Part shown: positions 1 through 17,120 of the stretch, piece after piece
How the letters are laid out: every line of letters begins with the position of its first letter
Position numbering within the stretch: the first letter of the stretch is position 1
Program-made: the position numbers and the translations under genes
Source: Hydractinia symbiolongicarpus
Lineage: Eukaryota; Cnidaria; Hydrozoa; Anthoathecata; Hydractiniidae
Assembly (NCBI RefSeq): GCF_029227915.1
Contig: NC_079879.1
Span: 12,588,001-12,648,000, forward strand
Length of the DNA: 60,000 nucleotides
Reading direction: 5' to 3'
The notes under the pieces: model-generated
Told to the model about the DNA's origin: nothing
Seen by the model: only the letters and a program-made list of their open reading frames with translations
Database searches by the model: none

Positions 1-252
1 TAGGGGGTTTACATGCATATCACTTTTTCAGAATCATATATTCCCGCTGAAGAGGCAAATTCAGAAAACAATCAATCTTACTAAACTACTCCTCAACTTC
101 AAATTATTTAGGCGGGTGTTCTCATGTTAACTTTTTCAAGTCAAAATATTAGACTATTAAAAAAATTGTTAAATTGAAATACATAGCTAGTTCCCACATT
201 TAGAAATATGACTTTTTACCGTTAACCATGTAGTTGCAACTTTCGTAAATAT

Positions 253-4560
<4,308 letters not shown>

Positions 4561-6700
4561 GGGATCTAAAGATATTATCCACTTTTAAAAGACACAGCAC
4601 TTTTTTAAAATACTAATACACATGCAAGTTGACATAAAAATGTCCACTTGTTCTGTTTAAAAATTTTAGTATTAAACACATACTCTGTTTTTTACATAAT
4701 GGAATGCAAAAAATCACTCGAAAATCAAAGTTTTGAGAATAATTATCATCAGAAATCATTACACTTTGCCATTGCCAAATAAATATTTTGATATATCCTA
4801 TATTTTTAATTTCTTGTTGGCTTTTAACTAAATTGTCTAATTCATGAATAACAACTAATTCACTTGCAAATCTTTTATGCGCATTTTAAATGAATTTTTG
4901 TTAACGCTTTCTAGCTTAAAGCATCTCTACCCTTTAATAAAGTTTTCACCAAACGAATTATTAAGTGTTATTCAAACTTTTAATAATTTTAAGATGTCAT
5001 CAACTACTGAAGAAAATTTTATCGATCTGTATTAGCAGGAGGTGTGGGATTTAGAATTCAGCCAATTCTGTAATCGCTAGAATTTGTCAATGCAGAAATC
5101 ATACAAATCAAAAACTAGTAGTATTTGGTCTTAAAGAGGCGCATTATTTTTTTTAGCACCCAAGGTTTCGTTCCATATCCCTTGCACCTTTTACCCGTGT
5201 TTTATGTGCTTTGCAGAGGTATTACGGTTTAATAGTAAAACAGCATTTTGGTGCACATTATGTGTTTTTCCTCTTAATTCCTTAGTTTTCCTGACTTCTT
5301 AAAAAAACAAATTTGTGATGTCACAATGAATCTTGCAGAAGTTCAGAAGCAGAAGGAAATATATTTAGGGACAATGGCACAAGAATTTGTCTACCCAAAG
5401 GAGCTTGAGTTTTATACTTGCAGCAAAAAACAATGGATAAATAAAACATTTGATTTTGTGATATAACTATTGAATGAAGGTTGAAGAAAAGTTGTTGAGC
5501 GGGAATATTGCTGTAAAAACATTTATTCCTCTTCTTTCCTGTATGAGTGCAGAAGAAAAGCAGTTGTGACCTTGGCTTGATAAAAACCATAGTATTAACT
5601 CAATGTTGGTTTTACTTTCACCTTTGTGTTGCCAGCAAGTTTTTTAATTTGGTTAATCATCGAAGAAAGGCTAATACTACAGACGTTGTATGGCATTTAG
5701 TTCAAAAGTGGGAGTAATAATCCAATTAACCATACAGATGCTGAACGTCTTAAAAACGTTAGACATGTGTGGTTGGCCTGGTTATGTTCTTATTATTTTC
5801 TGAGTTTGTAACATACTTACTTTGTGAGAACATGTTTGATGCTCCAGATCCCATTTTTACTGCCCACGCCAATAAACTTCATGTAATAGGTGCTGCAAAA
5901 TGATTCATTTTTGTTTGTATCTTTAAAGGGAAAAATTTCATTATAAAATGTAAAGCCTGCAATTGTTCAACACGTCGTTCAGATGACTTTAACATAAATG
6001 TCTCAAAGCTGTTTTAAGCATTTACCCTAATTTTTTATTGCAAAAAAATTAAAAAGCATAATTCACAGTGCTGCATTTATAAGTCAAAGTTTTCAACAAG
6101 AATTTTTATTTTTTCTACTCCTTCAATAAATACAACATAAAATGGTAGGTACAGGACAGCATGAGAAGAATTATTGGGCTACAACGTAATGACAAACAGT
6201 GACATAAAGTGACAGACATTCACATTTAAGATATAAACAAAATATCTTGGTGTTGATTGTTAAATTTTGGCATGATGACGGTTTTACAGCCAGGACTTAA
6301 ATAAAACAAACTAGAGTGCCCTGTCTGAAAATTTTATTTTTTGGGGGGAAAATGTTTACCCCACTGACTGATGGACTTGCTTCTGTAGTAAGGAATGACA
6401 ACAACCAACCATATTTTTTAGTTTAAAGTGTTGAGTGTGGCCTCACGCTGACTGACCTAAAATAAAAGACATTCCTGCAAAATGTGTAGAGTTCCCTTTG
6501 ATTAATTAAAGAGCAGCTGCATCCGTCATATACCTAAGTCAAGAAAACCGTGAGTGAAGAAGACTAATTTCTATTTATACCTGTGCAGCAAAGTTAAAAG
6601 ATATATGACTATATACTTAAACTTGCTTTTCACGTTGCTGAATAGTATGTTAACCGCTGACAATGTTTTTAGCATGATAGCTTAGTGGTTTGGTTCGTCA
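4561..6700. other. Non-coding stretch upstream of the Rab-like gene
   Basis: AT-rich sequence with no supported exon. It should contain the 5' untranslated exon(s) and promoter of the minus-strand Rab-like gene, but no element can be pinned down. The 89-codon minus frame at 5321-5590 shows no recognisable family. Confidence 0.4.
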
Positions 6701-6719
6701 ACGAAAAGTTTAATACATA

Positions 6720-6925
6720 GGTGAATATTTATCATAGCACATCCGTATTTCATTCTCAACAGAGAATGCTTCACCCCAATCAGACTTCTGATCATGACTG
6801 GCGAATATAATGCGTGTAAGTCATATTGTAGAAGAACTACTTTGTTCATCACTAACATACTGCCTGGCAGTGAGCGGGATTCGATCCGCGGTCCCACATC
6901 CGCACAGGAAATCCAAATGTAAGCG
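6720..6925 (-). repeat. tRNA-like interspersed repeat, copy 1
   Basis: On the minus strand a Pol III B-box-like GGATCGAATCCC (about 6867-6878) follows a GC-rich head. The downstream part (CACTGCCAGGCAGTATGTTAGTGATGAACAAA, described by position: about 6838-6865) matches copy 2 at 7977-8012 in opposite orientation. Further shared blocks are the GCGTACGCGTACGC motif near 6923 and the inverted TTCATTCTC hairpin near 6750. I call it SINE-like from the B box and head; the full element is rearranged. Confidence 0.55.
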
Positions 6926-7754
6926 TACGCGTACTCTCAACTTGCAAAAAGAATTGCTTTCATTCAAAAAAACAACAGGATAGCGAGTTCCTTTCAAATT
7001 GCACGAAAATAATTGCTTCGTGTTAAAAACAAAAGCATAGCAAGAAACATTGTTTACAATACTCTGCACGAGAAAAAATTAAATGCGAAGGCCATTGAAT
7101 TTTTATTTTTTTTAACAACGAAACTAATTATAGTAACGCAATTTTAATCTCAATATATACACAAGCACTTTTAAAAAACAACAAATCCAATGATCTAAAT
7201 ATTTTTAAAAAAACTAATGCTATAAAACTTTTAGTAATATTTCTTTATCATTGAAACATATTTTTTTAACATGCGAAACTTTTAAAAGTTCTTTTTATAA
7301 AAAGCAATGTTTAGCAACACAAACGGAAAAACCCTACGTTCTGGACTTTTCCCTTCGCGATAAGATTTCGAAAATTCATTGTAAGAGCATTTTGTTTTAA
7401 ATTTTAATAGCGAAGAAAGAGTCTAAAATTTTTAAGACACGATCAAAAAAACCTTTTCTATAGCGGTTTTACGTTTTAATTAAAGTTTCAATCATGCAAA
7501 ACTTTTATTTAATAAAACTATTAAACAATGGCTCTTTGTGCCACATTGATAGAGTTGATAACATTTGCAATTATGCTATTGGGAATAGTTATGTTAACAC
7601 TATTTAACAATAGTTACGCGCAGTTATAATAAGCTATTTTTTCTTCAATAATCTTTTGCTTGTTACGCGCAAGTTAATGACTTACAAGACTCGCAAGATA
7701 ATTAATAAGAACAAAAGACAAACAACTACCGCCTACGAGAAAAAGGTGTGAAAT

Positions 7755-8032
7755 TTGAGCGTACGCGTACGCTTACATCTGCACTGTACTGTATTTCATT
7801 CTCTGTTGAGAATGAAATACAGATGTGCTATGATAAATTTTCACCTATATATACACACCATCCAGATAAACTATCCGGACACCATCCGGATAAACTATCT
7901 GAGTTTATCGCTAACATATTGCCGCACGTAGTGTAGTGGGTTCGTCTGCGGCTCCCAGTTCTGGGGACCGCGGATCGCTCACTGCCAGGCAGTATGTTAG
8001 TGATGAACAAAATAGTTCTTTTACAATATGAA
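7755..8032 (+). repeat. tRNA-like interspersed repeat, copy 2
   Basis: Opposite-orientation relative of 6720-6925. It contains GCGTACGCGTACGC, a perfect 13 bp hairpin at 7792-7821 (loop TGTT), a short tandem repeat (about 22 bp, two units, around 7857-7900), and a tRNA-like head at 7921-7975 with TAGTGTAGTGGGTTCG as a possible A box. The B box seen in copy 1 is partly deleted here. Confidence 0.55.
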
Positions 8033-8035
8033 AAG

Positions 8036-8690
8036 TTTAATCATGCAAAAAGGACTTTGTTTCTGGCATTTAAATTATCATTAAATAGCAGTATTTAATA
8101 GCAAGCATAAATGGCCAGATTTTTACAATTTCTTTTAATTTTTAATCCCAAATCAACCCTAATACGAGATGTTATTTGCAACGATTTGGTAAGTTCTTCA
8201 AATTTATTATGTCACATAAAAAAATAGTTGTTGAAATACCTTAAACAAGATTTCATTACAGCATATTGGATTAGAGGTAATTCAAAGAGTGAATGGTACG
8301 ATAGCCAGTGTTAACAACAGCCATTCTTGGTCAAACCTTTACAGTAGAAATCATAATAAACAAAACTTACAAGTAAAAAGGTGTTAAAAATGTAACCTAA
8401 TGGCAAAGATGAACCAGTATCTGAAACATATTAAATAGGTGAGATGGCACACTGTATGTAGGGGGTAAAAGGAAAAGATGACCTATAGGCCTAGCCTAGC
8501 CATGTGACCTACCTCATGTTCTATATGAAAATTATTTTTTTATAAGAAAAATCAAAAAAAACATGGTAAGATTTTTATATAAATTTTCGTGTGAATCAAG
8601 TTTTGTTCAATTGCCAACTGTATTTCACACACATTAATTTCCGCACTAATTTACAAGGACAAAAGAGTAAAATTTAAAATTTTCACAAAA
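8036..8690. other. Non-coding stretch
   Basis: AT-rich sequence between two repeats. I see no exon, hairpin or repeat that I can name. Confidence 0.4.
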
Positions 8691-8696
8691 CGTACA

Positions 8697-9022
8697 GTAG
8701 ATAGATAGATAGAAATATTGAGGGATATACACTGTCTATTATTTCCAGGAGGGGCCATGGCTTAGATGGAGAGTCCTAGAGTATTTAATGCTCATTTTGA
8801 GCTATGCAGACCCAATTAGGGCCTGCGCTGTACTAGACAACTCCAGGCCACATCCAACGGCCCACACAGTGTGTGCCATCTCTCCAATTTCCAGCACGTA
8901 ACTAGGGTTAACCAGGGGCTATGGTAACCTTCACTCTCCCATGTTGAATCGCCGTCAAGAGGAATCGAATCCCAGTCTTCCGCACAGAGTACGAGAGCTA
9001 TAACCACTAATCTATGGTGCCA
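8697..9022 (-). repeat. tRNA-derived SINE, copy 1
   Basis: Minus-strand element. The head at 9022-8950 carries ATAGATTAGTGGTTATAGC (A-box region) and GGGATTCGATTCC (B box at 8961-8973). A body of about 230 bp ends in a TATC simple repeat at 8697-8713. The same element lies at 24987-25341. Head and B box resemble tRNA-Asp/Glu-class genes, but the acceptor stem does not pair, so it is a SINE and not a working tRNA gene. Confidence 0.8.
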
Positions 9023-9029
9023 CAATATA

Positions 9030-11200
9030 TTTACAGTATATACAATATTAAAAAAAATATATATATATAATTTTCATGCAAAACGTTTTGCAAGTAATTT
9101 CTTAAACTTTTGCCATGAAGAAAAAAGACTAGAAACAATTTTACAATCTTAAAACTGTAAGAAGAAAGGGTAGCGCTGAAATTATTTTCACAATAACTAA
9201 TAAAATTACAACCAACAGTAGAGAAAAGTTACGTTGAACAATGCTGTTTCAAGATTAACTTGAGATTAGTGAGTTCAAACTTTTTCTGGTTAATTGAAGA
9301 AAATCCAAAATAAATCAGATATGCAGGCCCAAAATCACCATTTCAACTTTTGCAAAACACAAATAATAAAAAAAGAAGTTAGGAATTATAACACACTTTT
9401 TAAACCTTCTCTACATCATGAGTATATAATTGTGTAGGAATAAGAGATTATCATTAGAAAAAGGTATATTTGTTTGAAATTGTACTATTCTGCAATCGCT
9501 AGTCTTGTTTAAAATTATTAATTAAGCACTAATTAGATCCAGCCTAATTAGATAACAGTAACTGGAAGTTTAGTGGATTGCAATTTGTACAAATTTGACA
9601 ATACATTGTTATTCCACTGTTTTTTACTTGTAAGATTAGTATAATTAAATAATTATGACTAAAAATATGTATACAACAATGTAAATGTAAAAATTAATTT
9701 CACTTTTAATTTGTTTTCAATACAAAAACTTGTATATTCATCATCGTTACTGCTGCCACCAAGCATATTTATAAAAAAGTGGTATGAAAAATATTTTTTA
9801 CTTGAAACAGCTTGTTACCAAGGGGGGAGTTACATGAGTTTTTTTTGTCAGTCCAAGTACACCTAAAAATTAAAATGCCTAGCTCTATATCTCTTGTTCT
9901 TTCAGAAAGAAGCAGTTTGTTTATATAATCACGTAATATGGCACAAACTCACCACAAAAAAAACTTAACATTCACTTGTTATACTATTGTAAAGGTCAGA
10001 TTGCATGCAATTTGCAAAATGCTAGCATGCTCAAAGATTGTATGTACATTTAAAGTAAACGTTGGTGTTGGAGATGTTACAGACAAGAGGGAGACAGGAG
10101 GGAGTTTCTGGTTAGAGTGCAGGGCTAACCCCTCACTTTAAAAATTTAAAATAAATAATAACAGCCTACATAGCAAACGCTAGAGAAAATAAATAGTTTA
10201 GGTACATAGCTGACTGTAAAAGCCCAGCTACACGCACGTATATGCTACACTTAATACATACATAACGCAGCCCAGCATTAGCTGCTGCGCTAAAGTAAGT
10301 AAGATGCAATGGCTGTCAAATTTGCATTGCGGATATATGTCAATGTTAAGGCATAATTAACCGTTAAATACATAAAATATGCACACCTGTCTATTCTATC
10401 TAAAAAAATCTTTAAATCACCGCTTAAAAGGTCCAGTCGAAATGTTTTGGTTGCTAACGAGTTCGTTATTTAAGCCAACGTCTTTTAAAGTATGTTCATC
10501 AAATTCGACAGGTATGCTATATTGTTCATATTTTTTGTGCTTATATGTGGTATTTGTATACAATCTAGTGAGAAATTTTTATATAAGGTCTGAAAAAATT
10601 TTGATTTAAAAAGTGGAAACGAATTTTCGGGATTTAAAACTTTGCACGAACCAAAATTTCCTAGAAACGAAGTTGCAAAAGGTTGTTTCAAAACAAACTT
10701 TTTTCCCCGCGTGAAGAGGGAATTTCCCGTGTGCACAGATTTAGAATACAGCTATAGAAGAGAAGGTAAACTTAAACTCTAGCTATGATTTCTGTTATGT
10801 TTCTGATTTACTGTAGCTTACTATGTACTATTTACGATAAAGTTTGTATTTATGTCAGTTTGGAGTTTTAAGAAACAGTAAGATAAGACTACATGAATAC
10901 ACCGTTCTCTAATTTCAGCAAGATCATAAATTTAAAATGACGTAATCTAATAATGGCGGATTTCGTATGTAAACAAACCGTAAGCGTGGTCGAATGCAGT
11001 AAGCATTATTATTTCTTATAGCAAACAATTAATCAAATAGACCTTTAAGTTATTTTAAAATATATAGTTTTTTAGTAACATATCAACTTTATTTATATGA
11101 AAAGATGCAAAATGTGTTTAACGAGTCAAGTTGTTGTCCTAAATGCCATCAATTTCTCAGCCCCATTTTTGTAAAAATAGTTTTACTACGCTTCTTATTA
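9030..11200. other. Non-coding stretch
   Basis: AT-rich sequence with only short chance frames on both strands (longest 83 codons, 10485-10736 minus, no family likeness). No repeat boundary can be supported. Confidence 0.4.
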
Positions 11201-11207
11201 TCAATAT

Positions 11208-11408
11208 AGAAGGGGTTGCAGAGAGGTTGCCAATGCAAAGGCATTAAGTATGGCAAGGAAAGAGCAGGAAAAGGCAGGCAAGGAAACAGGAAGATGAATC
11301 AGCAAAGCAGGGGTGTGCAAGGCATGGAAGGCACAGGCAATGTCTTAGTATGCAGGCACCAGAAAAGGCATAAGAGGGGTAGGCAAAGGCAAGGCAGAGG
11401 CAGGCACC
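11208..11408. repeat. Purine-rich degenerate (A/G)GGCA-type low-complexity tract
   Basis: About 200 bp of the plus strand are strongly purine-rich and built on imperfect AGGCA/AAGGCA units, unlike the AT-rich surroundings. The open frame across it (11216-11485) is Gly/Arg/Gln/Lys-rich and follows from the composition, so it is not called as a gene. Confidence 0.7.
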
Positions 11409-11601
11409 TTAATAGAATCTCTCCACCTCCTACAACTCAAAAATTACGTATACTCAATATAATAATGTGCAATACAATAGTATAGAAATGGTTGCGAAGC
11501 GTGGGTATATATATATACAGTATATCGTAAATGGGGGGAAGCACACACAGCATTGGGTGATTTAGGTAAATCTATATCTATTTTTCAAAAAATAACTTTC
11601 C

Positions 11602-11786
11602 TGCAAAAATACAGTATACATGTGCAGTAGCAAAAATACAGTATACATGTGATTATATATATATATATAAAAACGAAAAGCGGCGACAGAAATGTTTTTT
11701 TAGATCGCATTTTAAAAGTTTAAAAACGAAAAACGGTGACAGAAATGTTTTTTTTAGATCGCATTTTAAAAGTTTAAAAACGGAAA
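11602..11786. repeat. Two short tandem repeats
   Basis: A 26 bp unit (GCAAAAATACAGTATACATG core) occurs twice at about 11602-11652. After a short AT run, a unit of about 54 bp containing GGTGACAGAAATG and TTAGATCGCATTTTAAAAG occurs just over twice at about 11669-11786. Confidence 0.85.
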
Positions 11787-11859
11787 GATTTGCGCGAAAA
11801 CTAAAAAGACAGCAAGATGCATTGTTTAAATCTTTTAAGAGATAGGGCTGTTGCGTGCT

Positions 11860-12035
<176 letters not shown>

Positions 12036-12198
12036 CTCCTTTTTTTCAACACAGAAAATAAGCGAAGAACTTAAACTGTGAAGAGGTGTATTCCTTTCTA
12101 AAGAACATCAGTACCACCATTTTTAAAGTATTTAACCAAGCGGCTTTGCAATTAAACAGTCTGCTAACACATCCTAAAGTTACAGTACAGTACAAATT

Positions 12199-12231
12199 AT
12201 GAGTCATTTGGTTATATGGAGTTTTCTTCTG
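12199..12231 (+). CDS. TNFR-A exon 1 (signal peptide start)
   Basis: ATG at 12199 plus ten codons (MSHLVIWSFLL) ending in CTG|GTAAGT. It is only 33 coding bases, identified because TNFR-B has the same kind of exon (MQIHHIWFTIVL|GTAAGT) and both join in phase 0 to a hydrophobic continuation. Confidence 0.8.
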
Positions 12232-15200
12232 GTAAGTCTTTTTATTTTACTTCTTTCCATGTATATCTCCAAAACAGCAACTAGAAAAGTAGATAAGTTT
12301 TTTTTAAATTTATTTTTTGCAAATTGTCTTGGTATTTATATGTACAGTATATATAGCCATACATAAGTACTAGAATAAGGACACCTAATATCCTAAGCGT
12401 GTATCCACAATGCTATTTTGATCTTTGCGATATAGCATTGTGATTAAAATTTTAAGAATGTGTTGGTTCATGACATTTCTTAATACATACATTCCAATGA
12501 TCTGTCATGTGTTTTTAAATAGAAATATTTTGTTTGTTTCTTTAAATCATAACAGTTGTAGTTATTTTTATAGTTGAAAAAGGTTTGCTTTTTTTAATTC
12601 GTTATGCTTTTTCTTTCTTTTTACTTCATACCCTTCTTACAACAAGAAAATATCTATATAGTTGTAAGCACAGTTCAAACTGCAATTTTGGATAACGTTG
12701 ATGTGTTCATTTTCCAATGGTACGGCAGGACGTCACTAACACTACTTTAACGTTTTTATCCTATATCATAAATTAATGAAGTCATTACAGTGCATCTAAA
12801 ACTTTGAGGCCAAATAAGTTGGAAACGAGGTGATGATGTCAATGATTTCTCACTGCGACCAAATTGGGTAATATTCCCAAACCTGAGTCCCCGAATCCGT
12901 TTCGGAATGAATGGGTTGATGACGTCTTCAAACCCTAATATCTCTGCAAATGTTTATCAAAAGTACATAGATTTTCTTGATCAGCGTTTCAAGATCTATG
13001 CGATGAAGGCAACAGGTATACAAATTCTTCTGCCTCAATGGATTTTTCCACAGGCTTTATTGACTAGTCATATACTATAATAATTGCCCCTACACAAGCA
13101 TATGGAGTGGAATGAAACAAAGAAAATGACTCTGGACACGAGGCTGCTCATAGTGTGTCGCTTTTTAAATCTCTCATAAATCTAATATATAATATCAATA
13201 AATATCAAACATTCTGATAAATCTTAATCATGAGAAGACAAGTGGGAGACATTTAAACTTGTGAACCCCAACTGAGCATCTGAACTAGTGACTATCTTAG
13301 TCTTGACTTTATTGTTTTAAATAGCCAAAATTAAGATCTATCAAAAGAGAAAGCTTCCAAATGGGTCTGTCTCTAGTGTTTTTAAAGCAATCCGAGACAA
13401 TGTGTTCACTTTGTAGGATCGTATTTTGATGGTTTTCAATCATATATGGCAAAGAGTTCGCTTTCTACCAACCCTGTTTTGATTCTTTTTAAACGATCTA
13501 TGGAGATGTTTCGCGCTTTCACTCTTGTGTGTGTACCCAAAATAAAAACACTCTTCACCAGTCAAAACCTATCCTAATTTCATGAAGCATCACAAGTCAT
13601 AACACTAACTTATCAACTTATAGATGAAATTTACATATCATTTTTATTGTAATTTTTAGTTTCAAATATTTCTAGACCTCTTGACATCATTATTGATGAT
13701 GTAATAAGTTAGTGAGCTTTTTTTTTTTTAATATATCTTTCAAAGTTACACAAAATAAAACTTTTTTGCAGTGTGGACTTATACAAGAATAGTTTGGAAG
13801 TTTAATAACCTTGTTTGTATTTGAAGGCAGAAATGTAATGTCAGTATTTTTTAAAACCATCATATGACATCAATGTTTCAAATTTTTGCAAATATCTAAA
13901 TCTTATATATATCTAAAGATTTAAAATATCATCTTAAGAGATATATCTGAGAAAACTTGTTAAGTAACATTCTATCCTCTGTAACATAAAAAAATATTTT
14001 TCTTCAGAAAAACTTAACCTATCGATAAAAATTATGTTATGATAAATCTTGTTTGTACTCATTCACGTTACTCACAAATCATGTATTTATTGTGCTTGCA
14101 TCTGTGACCATCTATACTTCCCTTTTACTTGTACATGTCTCACAATTTATGGACCTGTACTCATGGTGTATAGTTACTGGCAATCAGTTCTGTATTTTAT
14201 GCCATAAAATTTTATAGAATTTGGGGCCATCCATGAATTTTGCTGATTTTTTACATGTGCGGACACAAATTGTGAAAAATTCCCTAGACAATAGCAATGC
14301 CTTCTTCTCTATATGAAGACAACAAAATCAAAAAGAAACACAAACAAATATCTGTATATCTGTAAATGATGATGTGGTAGTATCTAGATTTGAGCTTAAG
14401 TTTTTGGGGAGTTGCTCAATTTTTGAGCAAGCCTTAGTTTTATTCCTGTGCAACGTATTTTTACTCTCTTTTTGGAATAAAATGGAAAATGTTTTTTGAT
14501 TGTTTATTGGATTTTATATCTAAAAATTATTGATTTTCTCTAACCAATGGTGATATTTTGTTAGGAAATGCGATCATGTTAATCCAACTTTAGATTTTAC
14601 AATGTGTCATGACAAAATGTCACAAAATTATTACATTACGAAATAGCCAAATAAATGTGATATCCTTAAAATTGGACTCATGTAAAACAAACTACAAGAG
14701 TCTGATCAGTTATGCACTCGTACCAAAAAACATTGTTTGTATAAAAAAAGATTTTCAATAATGATTTGTGTCATACTAACCAAAGATCCTTTTTCCAAAA
14801 ACAATTTTTGGAATTATCTAAAATTATAAACAGGATATCATAGAGCCATACACATTTAATAACATGAGATACATGACTCCCAGTCCAATAGATTTACTGG
14901 TTTTTAAATGATGTAGGAATATCAATGAAAAAGGCTTAATTACACGGTTCTTCATCTTGAAATGCGTAAGTATATATATGAAATATAAGGTAAAGTAAAA
15001 AATCCTTGAAAGACAAAGAACGTAAATCAAACATAATTGCTCTAGTATGCGGAAGTAAATCTGGTAAATAAAAACATTGGTATAAGAATTAGGATTGGTA
15101 GCAATATTTTTGGGATCAGAAATGATTTCACGAATTCACGAATGCATTTTGTATTGCAGGTATCCAAAATTATTAATTGGGCGCACAAAGTCTATTTTAC

Positions 15201-16799
15201 ACCATTTTGCAATAGATAAACCATTAATCTCATACCGTTTTAGCAAACATAAAATAACTTCATTGTTTTATTTTATTTTCTAGGTTTGTTTTATACTTGT
15301 ATTCGATTGCAAAATGTGTAAGCCATCTGAACATTCAATCCAAACCAAAGTAGGACAAAATAAGTGTGTTCCTTGTGACAAATGCCCACCTGGAATGGAA
15401 TTAAGTCGCAGTTGTGGGAATAGAATACCTTACCCAGCTGATGTAAAGATTGAGTGCATAGAATGTAAAAAAGGAACATTTTCAATTGATCAATCAAGTA
15501 ACAATTGTAGGCCGTGTTCTCCAACATGCTCGGAAAATGAAGAAGAAAGGGACAAGTGTTTGCCAACACAAAATAGATTTTGCAAATGTCGGCCCGGCCT
15601 TTACCGAGATGCTGCAACTAATAAATGTAGCAGAGAATGTTGTTATTGTGAACGAAGCGACATTGAGGTAGAAGATTGTGCAAATAGAGAGGATGGAAGG
15701 GTGAGCAAATTTTGTATTCTTGACAAAACTGTTGTTCTGTCAGGGATGACTCAAACATTTATGCTAAATATTTTACAACCTCATGCTCCATTATTGAAAC
15801 TAGCACTGCACTTTGCCAAATGAGTTAATAATAATTCCATTGTAAACATCCATATATCGCTCTCCACCATAACTTTTGAAAAACGTTTACCGTGAGTTTT
15901 GATTATACTTACTTTTTCCAGTGAGCCCCAACCTAAAAATACTCATGACAAATAAACTCTTCCTTCCCCACACTCAATTCTAACAAATACGCCCCCAGGA
16001 GCTTTATGGGGTATTTAATGGTAGCATATATTTTTGATTTGTGAGTTATACCTGATGCCTGTCCTGTTTAGAGGTGTGGAAGTGATACAACAGATGGGAA
16101 ATGTGCAATAAAAACTACCAGCCATTTGTTTACAAAAGCGACCAGCCATTCGTTTACAAAAGCGACAACAACAGCTGCTCCATTAAAAGAAAATAGAAGT
16201 GAAAACAGAGACTGGATCATTGGGTGTGTTATTGTCTTGTTCCTGACTATCTTGTTAATCTATTATTTCAGAGGACATATTTGCAATGAACTAAGATGTT
16301 GTTTTGGTAAGTTTTGATACTTAAATTACTAGACCATGCATGTAATTTCATATCAAAATTGTGCTGTTGTTAACCTCTGTGTTCCTATCATACCTTACTA
16401 GATGTATGTATTTCCACATGATTTGTTTACCTTCATAAAAAAGGTGCATCAAATCGAAAATACCTGTTGAAAATTTTGAAGATTTAGATTTGTTTATATT
16501 TGACTGTGTGAGGCTGAATTTTCTAAAACTCTTTTATTATAAATTCATGACGTTTGCCATTGTTCTGGATTAAATGGTTGTCTTGTAATTCCGGTGGTGT
16601 ATTCAGTAACCTTTCATACTTTTTCTTTTCTGTAGCTCCAGAATCTTCTGCTGATGGACTTGGACAAGATAATGTTGCAAGAGAAGATAGTAATGTTTTT
16701 TTATCATATAGTGGAACCTTAACTGTCAACTCTTTACAACGGCCACCTCGAATCTATAACCAAACGACAACCTACCTGGGTCCTAGAACTCCTTTTTAA
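12199..16799 (+). CDS. TNF-receptor-superfamily-like single-pass membrane protein (TNFR-A)
   Basis: Predicted cell-surface receptor of 282 residues from four exons (12199-12231, 15284-15700, 16072-16306, 16636-16799), intron phases 0, 0, 1, all GT-AG. Order: signal peptide MSHLVIWSFLL+VCFILVF (1-18, split by intron 1), cysteine-rich region 20-161 with TNFR spacing (CVPCDKCPPGMEL, CKKGTFS, CRPCSPTC, CKCRPGLY), a Thr/Ser stalk with a duplicated 8-residue unit (166-181), a membrane span (198-216, WIIGCVIVLF...), then a tail of about 65 residues. The tail shows no death domain and no clear TRAF-binding motif. The closest relative in the window is TNFR-B, 18 kb downstream on the same strand. The ligand would be a TNF-family protein by analogy; that and its pathway are inference. 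An alternative last exon may lie at 17121-17242. Confidence 0.85.
12653..13067 (+). mobile_element. Helitron-like element in TNFR-A intron 1
   Basis: Starts near TCTATATAG at 12653 and ends with a short hairpin (TGGATTTTTCCA, 13049-13060 region) followed by GACTAG at 13062-13067 and then T, the Helitron 3' structure (hairpin, CTAG, inserted next to T). Its body matches the third unit of the array at 21561-22283 over several hundred bp. No Rep/helicase coding is left, so it is non-autonomous. The 5' end is inferred. A second element may start directly at 13068 (TCATATACTATAATAATT). Confidence 0.65.
13068..15283. other. Rest of TNFR-A intron 1
   Basis: AT-rich intron sequence. Apart from a possible second Helitron start at 13068 I see no named repeat. 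The short frames at 14824-15030 and 15095-15283 have no support. Confidence 0.5.
15284..15700 (+). CDS. TNFR-A exon 2 (cysteine-rich domains)
   Basis: Acceptor ttttattttctag ends at 15283 and donor GGAAGG|GTGAGC starts at 15701. The exon encodes residues 12-150 with 20 cysteines counting Cys13 and Cys20. The open frame beyond 15700 is intron. Confidence 0.9.
16072..16306 (+). CDS. TNFR-A exon 3 (stalk and membrane span)
   Basis: Acceptor tcctgtttag ends at 16071. It encodes RCGSDTTDGKC, matching NCDSHRTEGKC at the same point of TNFR-B, then the repeated TSHxFTKA stalk and the membrane span, ending in a Cys-rich juxtamembrane segment LRCCF. The donor TTTTG|GTAAGT is phase 1. Confidence 0.88.
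16117..16164 (+). repeat. 24 bp coding duplication in TNFR-A stalk
   Basis: ACCAGCCATTTGTTTACA + AAAGCG at 16117-16140 is repeated with one change (TTG to TCG) at 16141-16164. In frame it duplicates TSHLFTKA / TSHSFTKA. Confidence 0.95.
16636..16799 (+). CDS. TNFR-A exon 4 (cytoplasmic tail)
   Basis: Acceptor cttttctgtag ends at 16635. It completes an Ala codon and encodes PESSADGLGQDNVAR... to ...YLGPRTPF and TAA at 16797-16799. Acidic and polar at first, then Thr/Pro/Tyr-rich; no known domain. Confidence 0.82.
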
Positions 16800-17120
16800 C
16801 AGTAATATAAAAATAGTAGTCGGCCGTGAGCATTTTAAAAAGAAAACAATAATTTCTTCCAAATAAGAGCTTTTATTTGTGAATTTAGAACAATTAACGA
16901 ATCCTTAAAGCCAGGTGTTGGTTTAAATTGTGACTTACTTTTTTTTGCAGTGTTAAACATTGTTTAGGAACTCCACCAACCGTCACATCCAATAACGGCT
17001 GGTAAAGTCGTTCTCTAGAAGGTTACTGTATTGTGGAACGGTTCACACCATTGTTTTATGTTTTACAACTGTGTGCAAAAGTTGTTTTTAACTCTTGTTT
17101 TTTTTTTCTAATTCCGTTAG

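Noticed and set aside
15291-15617. 108-codon minus-strand frame
   Set aside because: Shadow of TNFR-A exon 2.
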